Below are positions 47,294 through 56,292 of a stretch of DNA of 64,000 nucleotides, piece after piece; position 1 is the first letter of the stretch, and each line of letters opens with the position of its first letter. The stretch is from Rhodospirillaceae bacterium (GTDB lineage: Bacteria; Pseudomonadota; Alphaproteobacteria; UBA8366): the NCBI GenBank assembly GCA_002724395.1, contig PBOR01000052.1, positions 42,938 through 106,937 of the forward strand, written 5' to 3'. The position numbers and the translations under genes are program-made. The notes beneath the pieces were generated by a model. It saw only the letters and a list, made by a program, of their open reading frames with translations, made no database searches and was not told the origin of the DNA.

Positions 47294-48814
47294 TTAGCGT
47301 GAAGTTCGTTCGGGGCTCTTCATTAGAAAAACGCCGAAAGCGGCTACAATACAAACCCAGACAAGGAAATTGAAACAATCTAAGTAGGCGATGAATTCGG
47401 CATTTTCGTTAACCATCCGTCCGAATGCGTGTAAGCCGTCTTGGTCGCTGAGGCGCAGTCCGTCTGGCAAGACGAGATGGCGTAATCGTTCGTTGTAGGG
47501 TGATATGTTTTCGCTAAGTGTGGCACGGTTAGCTTGTTGAAATCTCAATAATTGAGCGACCAAGACCGAGACACCGATGCTAGCACCAATGCGGCGTGAT
47601 AGGGCCAGGAAGGCTGTGGCGTCAGGCCTTAGTTCATTGGGTAGGCCCGCATATGCGGCTGCAGTCAATGTTGTCGAAAAGAACCCAAAACTGACGCCTT
47701 GAATACCAATCCAGAATAGTAGGCTGAAAGCGTCTACTTCTGGCGTAATACGTGCGAGAAAGAAAAATGATGTGCCCATCATCACTGATCCGGCAAAAAT
47801 TAGAGGTTTTGGTCCGACCCGCGCCAAGACATGGCCGACAAAGACAGCTGCGACCATCGTCGCTAGTCCGCGCGGCGTAAGTATTAATCCTGACGTCATG
47901 ACAGGATAGCCAAGATAGTTTTGAAGAAGGGCAGGAAATAATGCGATAAAGCCAAACATCATAATACCGAGCAAAATGAGATAGCAGGCGCAGATTGTGA
48001 AGGTGCGATTCTGGAACAATGCAGGGTCGACAAATGGTCGTCGAGCGGTGACGATGTGGACGATAAAAAGGTATAGGGAGCACAGCGAAATCGAGGTCCA
48101 TACAATGATCTTATCAGACTCGAACCAGGCAAGCTGTTCTCCGCGATCAAGTACCCATTGCATGCATATTAACGCCGTGCCGAGAAGCATGAAGCCGGTA
48201 AGGTCGAAGTGGCGGCTGGGGTCCGGCTTGTTTTCGCGTACGAATAAAAAGATAAGGGTAAATGCGGTGAGCCCGCCGGGGATATTTACGAAAAAATTCC
48301 AACGCCAGCTATAGTAGTCTGTTAAAAAGCCTCCAAGGATGGGGCCAATAATAAGCCCAACCATCATGCCGACACTAAACCAGCCAAGCGCGATATTGTG
48401 GCGTTCCTTTGGCCATAGATCGAGCAAAATTTGTTGGGCCACGGGAATAAGTGTTGCACCAAAGACGCCTTGAATAAACCGAGCCGTTACAATTTCGAAC
48501 AAAGTTTCTGATGTGCCTGCGAAGGTAGATGCAATGACGAACCCGAGAATACCAGTGAGTAAGACGCGCTTGCGCCCATAGCGTCGTCCTAACCATGCTG
48601 TAAGGGGTGTAAACACTGCAACCGCAACTAGATAAGCGGTCAGAATCCACGAAATTTCGTCCAGCGTGGTAGAGAAAGTCCCCATCATGTTCGGCAGTGC
48701 AATACCTGCGAGGAACGTATCCATGGATTGCATGCCTGCGGCGAGGCAGACCCCGAAGCTGATCGGGACCAAATGCCGAGGCATTGAAGCTGTGGGTTCG
48801 ACGTCGGAGGTCAA
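47294..48814 (-). CDS. DHA2-family MFS exporter (EmrB/QacA type), second of tandem pair
   Basis: A 506-residue transporter with about 14 helices. The loop motif GRRYGRKRVLLTG follows helix 2 and the antiporter motif C appears as GLIIGPILGGFLTDYYSWRWNFFVNIPGG. It is similar throughout to the upstream gene at 48842 and so arose by duplication. There is no EmrA-type membrane fusion partner nearby. Substrate unknown; export of a drug or metabolite is the family role. Confidence 0.92.
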   Translation of the reverse strand: MTSDVEPTASMPRHLVPISFGVCLAAGMQSMDTFLAGIALPNMMGTFSTTLDEISWILTAYLVAVAVFTPLTAWLGRRYGRKRVLLTGILGFVIASTFAGTSETLFEIVTARFIQGVFGATLIPVAQQILLDLWPKERHNIALGWFSVGMMVGLIIGPILGGFLTDYYSWRWNFFVNIPGGLTAFTLIFLFVRENKPDPSRHFDLTGFMLLGTALICMQWVLDRGEQLAWFESDKIIVWTSISLCSLYLFIVHIVTARRPFVDPALFQNRTFTICACYLILLGIMMFGFIALFPALLQNYLGYPVMTSGLILTPRGLATMVAAVFVGHVLARVGPKPLIFAGSVMMGTSFFFLARITPEVDAFSLLFWIGIQGVSFGFFSTTLTAAAYAGLPNELRPDATAFLALSRRIGASIGVSVLVAQLLRFQQANRATLSENISPYNERLRHLVLPDGLRLSDQDGLHAFGRMVNENAEFIAYLDCFNFLVWVCIVAAFGVFLMKSPERTSR

Positions 48815-48841
48815 AATTTAATCTCTGCACTCGCGCACCGG

Positions 48842-50380
48842 CTATTTTGCGGTGATCTGGCCGGTTGTCCGTAACAATAGAGCTAAAGGGATCATGGCTA
48901 AAGTGACGATTGTCAGCCACCAAAAATCTTGCAAATAGGCGAGAAATTCAGCCTGGCGCAGCACTTCTTTTTCTATTGCTGCGACTCCGTTGGGGTCGGA
49001 GAAATTCCAGTTTTCTGGCTTTGGCGACAATTCGAAGCTTTTGTTATAAGGCGTTATATTTTCGGAGATGCTGGTACGATTGGTCTGAGCATTACGCACT
49101 AGCTGACTTACCAGGAATGATACGCCGACACTGCTACCAAATTTCCGGATGAGATTAAAAAAACTAGTTCCCTCGGCACGTTGGTCGGGGGTCAGTGTGG
49201 TGAAGGTGGCGGTGGCAACACAGACACTCACTATTCCCATGGTAAATCCCTGCCAGGCAATAATATTCATGATTTGAGCTTCAGAGGTATCGGGCGTGAA
49301 GAATGTCATACGCCAGGTGAAATAGGATAATAGAAGACAACCGACGATAAGGACGTTCCGTGGTTGTACCCAAGCCAGCATAATGCCCGCGAGAATAGAG
49401 CCAACCATGGACGCCACACCGCGGGGTACCATTAGCAGGCCGGTTGTGAGCGCTGGTATGTCCATATGTTTCTGTAGCATGGTAGGGACAAAACCCACGT
49501 GACCGTAAATCATAATCCCAAAACCGAAAGTGAGAAATAAACCAACAGCATAATTTCGGTTGTTGAAAAGCGACGGCTGTACGAAAGGGTTCTTGGTCAT
49601 CATGATATGGAAGAGAAATATCCATAAAGCTGCGGCGGCGAGGCCGACCTCAAGAACTATTTCTGTGGAGGCCAACCAATCTAGCCGCTCGCCTCGGTCT
49701 AACATTAACTGGGCGCTGGCGATGGCTACTGTTAGCGCGAAAAACCCCACAAAGTCGAATGGTCTATCCCGTTGTTTTTCTGTTTCTGGCACGAATGCCC
49801 AAATGAGTATAAAAGTGGTAATCGCAATTGGTACATTCATCAGAAACACCCAGCGCCAATCGTGATACTCAACGATAAAGCCGCCTAGGGTGGGTCCCAC
49901 AATAACGCCAAACAGAATGCCTATGCTGAAGCAGCCCATCGCAAATCCGTGCAGTTTTTTAGGATAAGTATCCAGCAGAACTTGCTGACAAAGCGGAGCA
50001 AGGCCGCCGGCGAATAGCCCTTCCAGAACCCTAAAGAAAACCATTTCGCTAAGAGTGGAGGAATAGCCGACGCAAATTGAACTTAGGCTGAACCCAACAA
50101 TTAAAGTTAGAAATACCTTCTTGCGTCCGAAACGGCGGCTTAGCCAGGCAATTGGCGGCGTACTGATGGCAATACAGACGAGATAAGCGGTAAGCACCCA
50201 CGCAATTTCATCGGTACTGGCGCTCATAGCACCACGAATGGTTGGTAAGGCAACGCTGGCAGTGTGACTATCTAGAGATTGCATAGATACTGCTAGGATA
50301 GCCGCCAGTGTCACTGCACCAGTGCGCCAGTAAGGACGTAAGTCTGATAGGTCAGTGGTTTTAGGAGCTACCACCTGCAA
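48842..50380 (-). CDS. DHA2-family MFS exporter (EmrB/QacA type), first of tandem pair
   Basis: The protein has 512 residues and about 14 helices. LSRRFGRKKVFLTLIVG is the helix 2-3 loop motif and GVIVGPTLGGFIVEYHDWRWVFLMNVP is motif C. It starts 25 bp after the lyase-like gene and ends 27 bp before its paralogue, so the three genes are probably cotranscribed. Confidence 0.92.
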   Translation of the reverse strand: MQVVAPKTTDLSDLRPYWRTGAVTLAAILAVSMQSLDSHTASVALPTIRGAMSASTDEIAWVLTAYLVCIAISTPPIAWLSRRFGRKKVFLTLIVGFSLSSICVGYSSTLSEMVFFRVLEGLFAGGLAPLCQQVLLDTYPKKLHGFAMGCFSIGILFGVIVGPTLGGFIVEYHDWRWVFLMNVPIAITTFILIWAFVPETEKQRDRPFDFVGFFALTVAIASAQLMLDRGERLDWLASTEIVLEVGLAAAALWIFLFHIMMTKNPFVQPSLFNNRNYAVGLFLTFGFGIMIYGHVGFVPTMLQKHMDIPALTTGLLMVPRGVASMVGSILAGIMLAWVQPRNVLIVGCLLLSYFTWRMTFFTPDTSEAQIMNIIAWQGFTMGIVSVCVATATFTTLTPDQRAEGTSFFNLIRKFGSSVGVSFLVSQLVRNAQTNRTSISENITPYNKSFELSPKPENWNFSDPNGVAAIEKEVLRQAEFLAYLQDFWWLTIVTLAMIPLALLLRTTGQITAK

Positions 50381-50405
50381 TCACCTTATTAGACCAACAG
50401 AATAG

Positions 50406-51305
50406 TCACCGTTTTCCCCACTTTTTCTCTTCTACGGTCTCTTCTTCAATAGCGTAATAATCTTCCAGACCGATAGCGTCTTCTATGCCTTGTCGGACAG
50501 TAATATTTTCTTCGTTTGTCATACCTGTGTAGCTACCCGTGGCATGAATTTCCTCTAACGCTTTCTTGGCATTATGGAAACTCACCATGAGCCACAGTTG
50601 TGCATCGATGCAGGCCTTATAACCCATATCTTGTAACTCGTTATTGGAGTATAGAGGTCGGCCATCTCGATTACCGCGACTTTGCACATATACCAAGGGT
50701 ACCGTGCATTCTTTCGGTGCCTGTGCGGCTTCCTCATGGTTCGTTGGGAAAAGAAGACCCATGTCGGCTCCTTCTTCGGCACCCATATTCACACGCTTTA
50801 CGGCTTCATCGAGTCCCTCAAAACGGCAGGTGTCGGAGCGGACAATTACGACAAAATCCGGATCGGTCTCATCTCGTTCGCGGCAGGCGTAACGAATTTT
50901 ATAAGCAAATTCTTCGATCGGTATCGCATGGGCTACGTACTTATGATAATGGGCGCGTTTTGGATATAGCTGGTCCTCTATATGAACGCCTGCAACACCC
51001 GCATTAATAAATTCACGCACCGTACGCATGCAATGGAGAGGCTCGCCAAATCCAGCGCCGGCATCGGCGATGATAGGAATTGAGCATCGTTGCGCAATTT
51101 CTCCCGCCACGCTCACCTGTTCATCCATGGAAAGGAGTGGCTCTGATACTGCTTTGGATCCTCCTGTTACATAGCCACCAACATAGGCACTTTCGATACC
51201 AATTTGTTGTGCTACCAGCGCACAAAGTGGGTAGTAGGCCGATGGCATATAGAGGAAGTCTTTTTCTTTTAGCAGTTGACGAAGTTTGGTGGTTGCGCGT
51301 TCCAT
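50406..51305 (-). CDS. Isocitrate lyase/PEP mutase family protein
   Basis: The ATG at 51305 has GGAGG nine bases upstream and gives 299 residues; the ORF-track start adds 14 unlikely residues. The TIM-barrel of the ICL/PEP mutase superfamily is clear: MPSAYYPLCALVAQQIG, IPIIADAGAGFGEP, GVAGVHIEDQLYPKR and FVVIVRSDTCRFEG. The KKCGH loop of true isocitrate and methylisocitrate lyases is replaced by PKRAHY, so a different 2-oxo or hydroxy acid substrate is likely (carboxyvinyl-carboxyphosphonate mutase-like or oxaloacetate-hydrolase-like). The gene leads an operon with two DHA2 exporters. Confidence 0.85.
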   Translation of the reverse strand: MERATTKLRQLLKEKDFLYMPSAYYPLCALVAQQIGIESAYVGGYVTGGSKAVSEPLLSMDEQVSVAGEIAQRCSIPIIADAGAGFGEPLHCMRTVREFINAGVAGVHIEDQLYPKRAHYHKYVAHAIPIEEFAYKIRYACRERDETDPDFVVIVRSDTCRFEGLDEAVKRVNMGAEEGADMGLLFPTNHEEAAQAPKECTVPLVYVQSRGNRDGRPLYSNNELQDMGYKACIDAQLWLMVSFHNAKKALEEIHATGSYTGMTNEENITVRQGIEDAIGLEDYYAIEEETVEEKKWGKR

Positions 51306-51385
51306 AGAGGTTTCCTCCGTTAAATTTCTATAGGCTTTATGAGCCATTGATTCGAGAGCTTGGATTATGAACTAAAGCGCCGCAA

Positions 51386-51414
51386 AGCAAAACGCCCCGG
51401 ACGGTGCTGGGGCG
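51386..51414 (-). terminator. Intrinsic terminator after the glycosyltransferase pair
   Basis: CGCCCC and GGGGCG form the stem core with a 10-nt loop, 25 bp past the stop of the glycosyltransferase gene. On the minus strand the stem is followed by TTTTGCTTTG. It separates the glycosyltransferase operon from the lyase-exporter operon. Confidence 0.65.
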
Positions 51415-51438
51415 CGCGTCTCCTTCGACTTATGGCGT

Positions 51439-52512
51439 TTAATTTTCTAGAATTTCCTCAAATTCTTGGATAACGCAGTTTAGGGAATAGATGCTGGGTA
51501 GCAAGCTAGGTTTTAGTTTGTCTAACGATTTTTGTTTTGTACGGGCCATGGAACTTATGAATTCTGGGCCAGGGTTGGCCAGCGTTACTGCCCCGCAGGC
51601 TGTTTGTTTGGCAACTTCGCCCAGGCCACCTGCTTGCGGCACGCCTATAACCGGTGTGCCCACGGCAAGAGCTTCTAGCGACGCGTTGGACATTCCTTCC
51701 CATCGCGAGGTGAGTAGAAAAGCATCGGCGCCTGCATAGGTGACCCAGGGATTGTTCACGAAACCAGCGAAGCGAATTTTCTCGGAGACTGCTAGTTTTT
51801 GTGCTAAATCCTGTAACGCACCAATAAGCGGTCCTTCGCCACAGATGGTTACATGAGTGTTAGGTGGCAACTTGGCGAGCCATTCTATCAAGCGGTCGAA
51901 GCCTTTTTGTTCGACTAACCGACCGGAGGCAACGAACCTTAGGCCATCGCCTGGTTCCCGGTGTATTTTACTGGCCATATCTCGTAGCCAATCCACATCT
52001 ACCGGGTTGCGCATTACGGATAGTTTTTCAGGTGGTACTCGCCAACGGTCACTGAAGTCTGACGCAATTCTCATAGTTGGTGTGATGACCCGGTCGGCAC
52101 GGGGATAGTGGTAGCGATAGAGGAATTTTCCTAATAACGGCACTTTAATCGCCTTAATAGTGGCATTCACTTCATTCGCTTCGCGGACGATTATTTTTGT
52201 GTTGGGGTTGATTTTTTTTCGGTTCATGAGAATACCGAGATTGAGGTAGCCCATTGTTGGCACAACCGCATAAGGATTAAATTCGCGAACGGCGGCAATT
52301 AGCGGCTTAATCGCGTGGCGCAGGCGCTTTTGCCGTAGGTCAACAATAGTAATATCGCTAGCCACAGACGCTCGAAGTGGCCCGTCGCTGTCTAGAACGA
52401 TTATGGATGGTGCAAAGCGGCTTCGGTTGAGGGCATTCGCGAGCGAAATCATCACCCGCTCGGCACCACCGCCAGCGAATGAGGGTAAAACGAAGATAAT
52501 TTTATTGGTCAT
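51439..52512 (-). CDS. Glycosyltransferase, GT4 type
   Basis: A GT-B fold glycosyltransferase: LPSFAGGGAERVMISLANAL at the N-terminus, FVASGRLVEQKGFDRLIEWL at the linker, and the donor-site motif SRWEGMSNASLEALAVGTPVIGVPQAGGLGEV. Length is 357 residues from the ATG at 52512, which overlaps the upstream gene's stop (ATGA). It probably adds a sugar to a surface polysaccharide or glycolipid. Confidence 0.92.
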   Translation of the reverse strand: MTNKIIFVLPSFAGGGAERVMISLANALNRSRFAPSIIVLDSDGPLRASVASDITIVDLRQKRLRHAIKPLIAAVREFNPYAVVPTMGYLNLGILMNRKKINPNTKIIVREANEVNATIKAIKVPLLGKFLYRYHYPRADRVITPTMRIASDFSDRWRVPPEKLSVMRNPVDVDWLRDMASKIHREPGDGLRFVASGRLVEQKGFDRLIEWLAKLPPNTHVTICGEGPLIGALQDLAQKLAVSEKIRFAGFVNNPWVTYAGADAFLLTSRWEGMSNASLEALAVGTPVIGVPQAGGLGEVAKQTACGAVTLANPGPEFISSMARTKQKSLDKLKPSLLPSIYSLNCVIQEFEEILEN

Positions 52513-53693
52513 TGGTTTGCGATCTCCTCCCATATGTCCAGTAAGTCTTGGGCACGTGAGGCACCGTCGCAAAGGTGCATAACCTGCTTTAGACCGGCCT
52601 GGCCAAGCCTCTTTGCGACTTCGGGGTTGTCGGCAAGATCAGCGATCCTGCGTGCCATTTTGGCGGCGTCAAATTTCTCAAGCAACACCCCAGTCACGCG
52701 GTCTTTGACAAAAGTATCGTAGGTGCCAACCGAAATAACTGGTTTGCCCGCCGCGAAAGTCTCCAATATGTCGCGCCCCCAAGGATTTGCTTCGCGTGTC
52801 GGTTTTATTAAGGCGTTGCAGGATGCTAAAACTCGTTCTGGATCAGGTACGTGGCCAAGGAATAGAAACATATCGGAAACGCCAACCTGCTCCACGTAAT
52901 CCTGGAATGAACCGCCCGTTCGGGCAATTTTACCCAGCTCTCCTGGGAGCGAACGAGGAAGTGTCATGTCGCCTGCCATAATAAACTGAATATCTCGTCG
53001 ACCATAAGTACGCAGTGCTAAGGCGATTTCTGCTGTACGGTCTACGCCACGTACCCAAGCAAAGTTTGAAAGGCAGGCTATTTTAAACTGGTTATCATTT
53101 GGAATTCTTGTGTGCGGGTCGGCTTTCTCAGGAACGGCGATATTATAGATGACAGACTTCTTCTCATTTGCGGGTGCGAGGCGGTTAAAAGTTTCTTGCT
53201 CATTCTCAGTAATAAAAATTAATCGCTCAATAGTGTTTGCAATCGTACGATTTTGCCAACGGCAAAAAGGGGTGCCATATAGGTTGGTGCGAATGTGCAT
53301 GGATAGTTTGGCGCTTGTTCTCGGTTTTAACCATTGCGCCAATAGAAAAAGAGATTCGTGATTAAAGTGCACAATGTCGGCAGATTGAGCCGCCCTCACA
53401 AGCTGCTTTCGAAAGGCCGCTGTGAAGCACCAATTTGCAGCGAACCGTGAAAAGACAAAGAGATTTCTGCTTAGTCTTGGTAATGCCGATATCTTCGGCA
53501 TTTTATTTTTAACCGACACCGGCACGTTTATCGCGGCATATTTTGATTGAATTGGCCCGGCCCGTTTACACCAAACTCTGATATCCACTCGGCTTTTATC
53601 GATGTGCGCGATACTCTCATACAGGCTTCGAGAGGAGCCACCATATCCACCTTCAATGTCGAGGCATAAAACTCGGAGTTTCGCGTTATTCAT
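52509..53693 (-). CDS. Glycosyltransferase, GT4 type
   Basis: The protein has 394 residues. The N-terminal domain begins LRVLCLDIEGGYGGSSRSLYE, and the C-terminal nucleotide-sugar site is seen in LASCNALIKPTREANPWGRDILETFAAGKPVIS with the following RVTGVLLEKFDAAKMARRIADL. It is the first gene of a two-gene leftward operon and is divergent from wbqC. Confidence 0.88.
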   Translation of the reverse strand: MNNAKLRVLCLDIEGGYGGSSRSLYESIAHIDKSRVDIRVWCKRAGPIQSKYAAINVPVSVKNKMPKISALPRLSRNLFVFSRFAANWCFTAAFRKQLVRAAQSADIVHFNHESLFLLAQWLKPRTSAKLSMHIRTNLYGTPFCRWQNRTIANTIERLIFITENEQETFNRLAPANEKKSVIYNIAVPEKADPHTRIPNDNQFKIACLSNFAWVRGVDRTAEIALALRTYGRRDIQFIMAGDMTLPRSLPGELGKIARTGGSFQDYVEQVGVSDMFLFLGHVPDPERVLASCNALIKPTREANPWGRDILETFAAGKPVISVGTYDTFVKDRVTGVLLEKFDAAKMARRIADLADNPEVAKRLGQAGLKQVMHLCDGASRAQDLLDIWEEIANQ

Positions 53694-54114
53694 CTTATAT
53701 TTAATCCGCGTCCTAGTTAGAGAGATGTCAAAACATTATCCGCATGACCGGTAGACCATCGGGGGATGGGAAGATAGGTTGGTCTTATCCGTGTTTTGGA
53801 TCATTATTTTTTATGATGGCTCCAACTGAATCGGTATTTCAGCAAGCTACAAATTTTAATAAACTTCACAGAGAATCTTTGGACAACAATTTTAGATCTT
53901 AGAGTTAAAATTAGTTGCAACGGAATCATTGTTTGGCACGATTAGTCACAATAATTTGCGAAAACCGGGCGGTGCTTATGAGTCCATTCCTTTCTTCGAT
54001 AAGGCCGCTAGTTCGCGACTCATAAGGTTGCCGCTGCTGGCACCGTTTGTCAGAAATATTCTTTGGATTGTGGCATTTTTGTATTGTGAAACGGCAAGGC
54101 GAGAATTTAATTTT
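53694..54114. other. 421-bp divergent intergenic region of the polysaccharide locus
   Basis: The region is AT-rich on its left side and holds the promoters of the leftward glycosyltransferases and the rightward wbqC-MBOAT unit. The ORF track extends wbqC 62 codons into it, but that extension has no family resemblance. A 10-bp inverted repeat lies at 53975-54026. Confidence 0.5.
53975..54026. repeat. 10-bp inverted repeat upstream of wbqC
   Basis: CTTATGAGTC (53975-53984) and GACTCATAAG (54017-54026) are perfect inverted copies 32 bp apart, in the untranslated leader about 90 bp before wbqC. It could be an operator or a leader hairpin; chance cannot be excluded. Confidence 0.4.
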
Positions 54115-54801
54115 ATGATTATTGGCATTCATCAACCTAACTATATTCCTTGGCTCGGATATTTTCGGAAATTATGCCAGTCGCAGACATTCATTTTTTA
54201 TGACAACGTACAGATGCCCATGGGCAAAAGTTACGTTAAGCGCTGCCAGGTTAAATCACCTAATGGTCCCCAATGGCTGACTATTCCGACGCCTCAGTTG
54301 GGGACGCCTGGAGCAATTTGTCAAACGCCAACCCTGGCTGGGCCTTGGACGAAAAAGCATCTTGGGAGTTTGCGAAATTGGTATTCCAAGAGCCCTTGGC
54401 TTGACTCAGTCTGCACTATTATTGAGGAGGAATTTGCTGAAAACCATCCTTCGATTGGTGCATTCAATGGCGCTATTATAATGCGTCTAGCCGCCTTCAT
54501 AGGCATAACTAACATTCATTTTTTGTTCGCATCTGAGATGGCGCATGACATTACTGGCGCAGAAAGCATATTGCCAATTCTTAAGGAAGAGGGTGCAACA
54601 ATTTACCTGACCGGTCGCGGGGCTGGGACAATGCGACATCTAGATGTCGAAGCTTTCGCACAGGCAAATATCGAAATACAGTTCTTGGATACCTCGTTTG
54701 CCACTTATGATCAGCGTCATGGCGAATTTTTAGGAGGTCTCTCCGTTATTGACGCTATACTGAACATTGGGCCTGATGAAACGCGTGGGCTAATTTCTTA
54801 A
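54115..54801 (+). CDS. WbqC family protein
   Basis: WbqC-like proteins occur in O-antigen and capsule loci; their enzymatic role is not settled to my knowledge. The N-terminus MIIGIHQPNYIPWLGYFRKL is the family hallmark, followed by YDNVQMPMGKSYVKRCQVKSPNG. The start is placed at the ATG at 54115 (228 residues) because family members begin there. The MBOAT gene follows 14 bases after the stop. Confidence 0.92.
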   Translation: MIIGIHQPNYIPWLGYFRKLCQSQTFIFYDNVQMPMGKSYVKRCQVKSPNGPQWLTIPTPQLGTPGAICQTPTLAGPWTKKHLGSLRNWYSKSPWLDSVCTIIEEEFAENHPSIGAFNGAIIMRLAAFIGITNIHFLFASEMAHDITGAESILPILKEEGATIYLTGRGAGTMRHLDVEAFAQANIEIQFLDTSFATYDQRHGEFLGGLSVIDAILNIGPDETRGLIS

Positions 54802-54815
54802 GAGCTGGTACTCGG

Positions 54816-56282
54816 ATGTTATTCAATTCGCATGCGTTTACTTTTTTATTTTTACCGATAGTAATTTTTCTATTCGTATTTCTGTCAATCAGGAATATTC
54901 CCCAAAAGTTTTTATTTTATACAATTATCGCGGCTTCTTTGGTTTTCGTTCTGATTGGAGATTTCCTAAGTCTTGCGCTTCTTTTGACGAGCTTATTTTG
55001 TAATTACGCGATCCTGCATAAATTATCTTCGACCGAGTCCGAGGATAGGCGGCGGTATCTATTAATCTTCGGGATCGTGTTTAACCTGTCATTCATTGGC
55101 GTTTTTAAGTATGCGGATTTCTTTCTGGTCAATCTAAATTATTTTTTGGCAGAAGACATCGCGCTTTTGCAGGACAGGCTCCCCCTAGCCATTTCATTTT
55201 ATACTTTTCAACTTATTGCTCTGCTGGTGGATAGTTGGAAAGATAGACGCCCGTGCTTGCCGCCGGAAAGGCTTGCTTTATTTGTATCGTTTTTCCCACA
55301 GTTGATAGCCGGCCCGATTGTTCGCTATCAAGAAGTAGAAAAAGACCTGGGCCGGCTTGGTATAATTGACCTTAGAAAAATGGCGACGGGTGCATCGATT
55401 TTTTTCATTGGGCTCTTCAAAAAGACTGTCATCGCGGATAACCTCGCTCCGATTGCCAATATATTTTATAGCGCTGTTGAGAAAGGCCAGTCACCTAGCT
55501 TCTTTGAGGCATGGGGTGGTTCTCTCGCATACACATTTCAAATATATTTTGATTTTTCCGCCTACTCGGATATGGCAATTGGATTAGCGCTTATTTTTGG
55601 CATCAGCCTGCCAATCAATTTTTATTCTCCCTATAAAGCAGCGTCGATCATTGAATTTTGGCGCCGATGGCATATGACATTATCACGATTTCTTCGTGAC
55701 TATCTCTATATCCCACTGGGAGGAAATCGTGGCTCGGTTCTCGGTCGTTGGCGTAATGTATTTGTCACAATGCTTCTGGGGGGGTTGTGGCATGGCGCAT
55801 CATGGAACTTCGTTCTATGGGGCGGCGCACACGGTCTTCTTATAGCTGCGAATCATGCTGTTCGTCGTTTAAGGCTTCCTATTCCTACTCCGGTTGGATG
55901 GATACTTACGATGCTAGCTTTGGTAGTGACTTGGGTGCTGTTCCGCACACCGGAAGTAGATGCCGCTGGCAGAGTTTTTGCCGGAATGGCCGGTTTCGGG
56001 GGTATTGTGTTTCCAGTCAGCTTGGCGCCATATCTTATTGATATAATGGGTGATTCTTCTGCAATTCGTTTTGAATCATCCGAACTAATCCGAATGCCGG
56101 CGTTTGTGGTGATTACTTGTGCCGCGGCCATTGCTTTTTTTACGCCCAATACAACCCAGATATTCTTCGAAAAAAGAGAGACTACCTTTACTTTGCGTGT
56201 TGCCCTTCTTACTTCTGTCGCCGGATGTTTCGGGATATTTGGATTATTTGAGGCCGCGTCTTTCGTATATTTCCGATTCTAG
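54816..56282 (+). CDS. MBOAT-family membrane O-acyltransferase (AlgI type)
   Basis: The protein has 488 residues and about 11 helices. FFPQLIAGPIVRYQEVE, YFDFSAYSDMAIGLALIFG, FWRRWHMTLSRFLRDYLYIPLGG and the catalytic-histidine segment GGLWHGASWNFVLWGGAHG are canonical for AlgI/DltB-type enzymes. It is a more typical member than the MBOAT gene at 32115. With the SGNH-like protein that follows, it probably O-acetylates the surface polysaccharide made in this locus. Confidence 0.95.
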   Translation: MLFNSHAFTFLFLPIVIFLFVFLSIRNIPQKFLFYTIIAASLVFVLIGDFLSLALLLTSLFCNYAILHKLSSTESEDRRRYLLIFGIVFNLSFIGVFKYADFFLVNLNYFLAEDIALLQDRLPLAISFYTFQLIALLVDSWKDRRPCLPPERLALFVSFFPQLIAGPIVRYQEVEKDLGRLGIIDLRKMATGASIFFIGLFKKTVIADNLAPIANIFYSAVEKGQSPSFFEAWGGSLAYTFQIYFDFSAYSDMAIGLALIFGISLPINFYSPYKAASIIEFWRRWHMTLSRFLRDYLYIPLGGNRGSVLGRWRNVFVTMLLGGLWHGASWNFVLWGGAHGLLIAANHAVRRLRLPIPTPVGWILTMLALVVTWVLFRTPEVDAAGRVFAGMAGFGGIVFPVSLAPYLIDIMGDSSAIRFESSELIRMPAFVVITCAAAIAFFTPNTTQIFFEKRETTFTLRVALLTSVAGCFGIFGLFEAASFVYFRF

Positions 56283-56292
56283 AGTATCTAAA

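Noticed and set aside
53929-54114. 62-residue extension of WbqC
   Set aside because: The family starts at MIIGIHQPNY; the extension spans an inverted repeat and looks non-coding.
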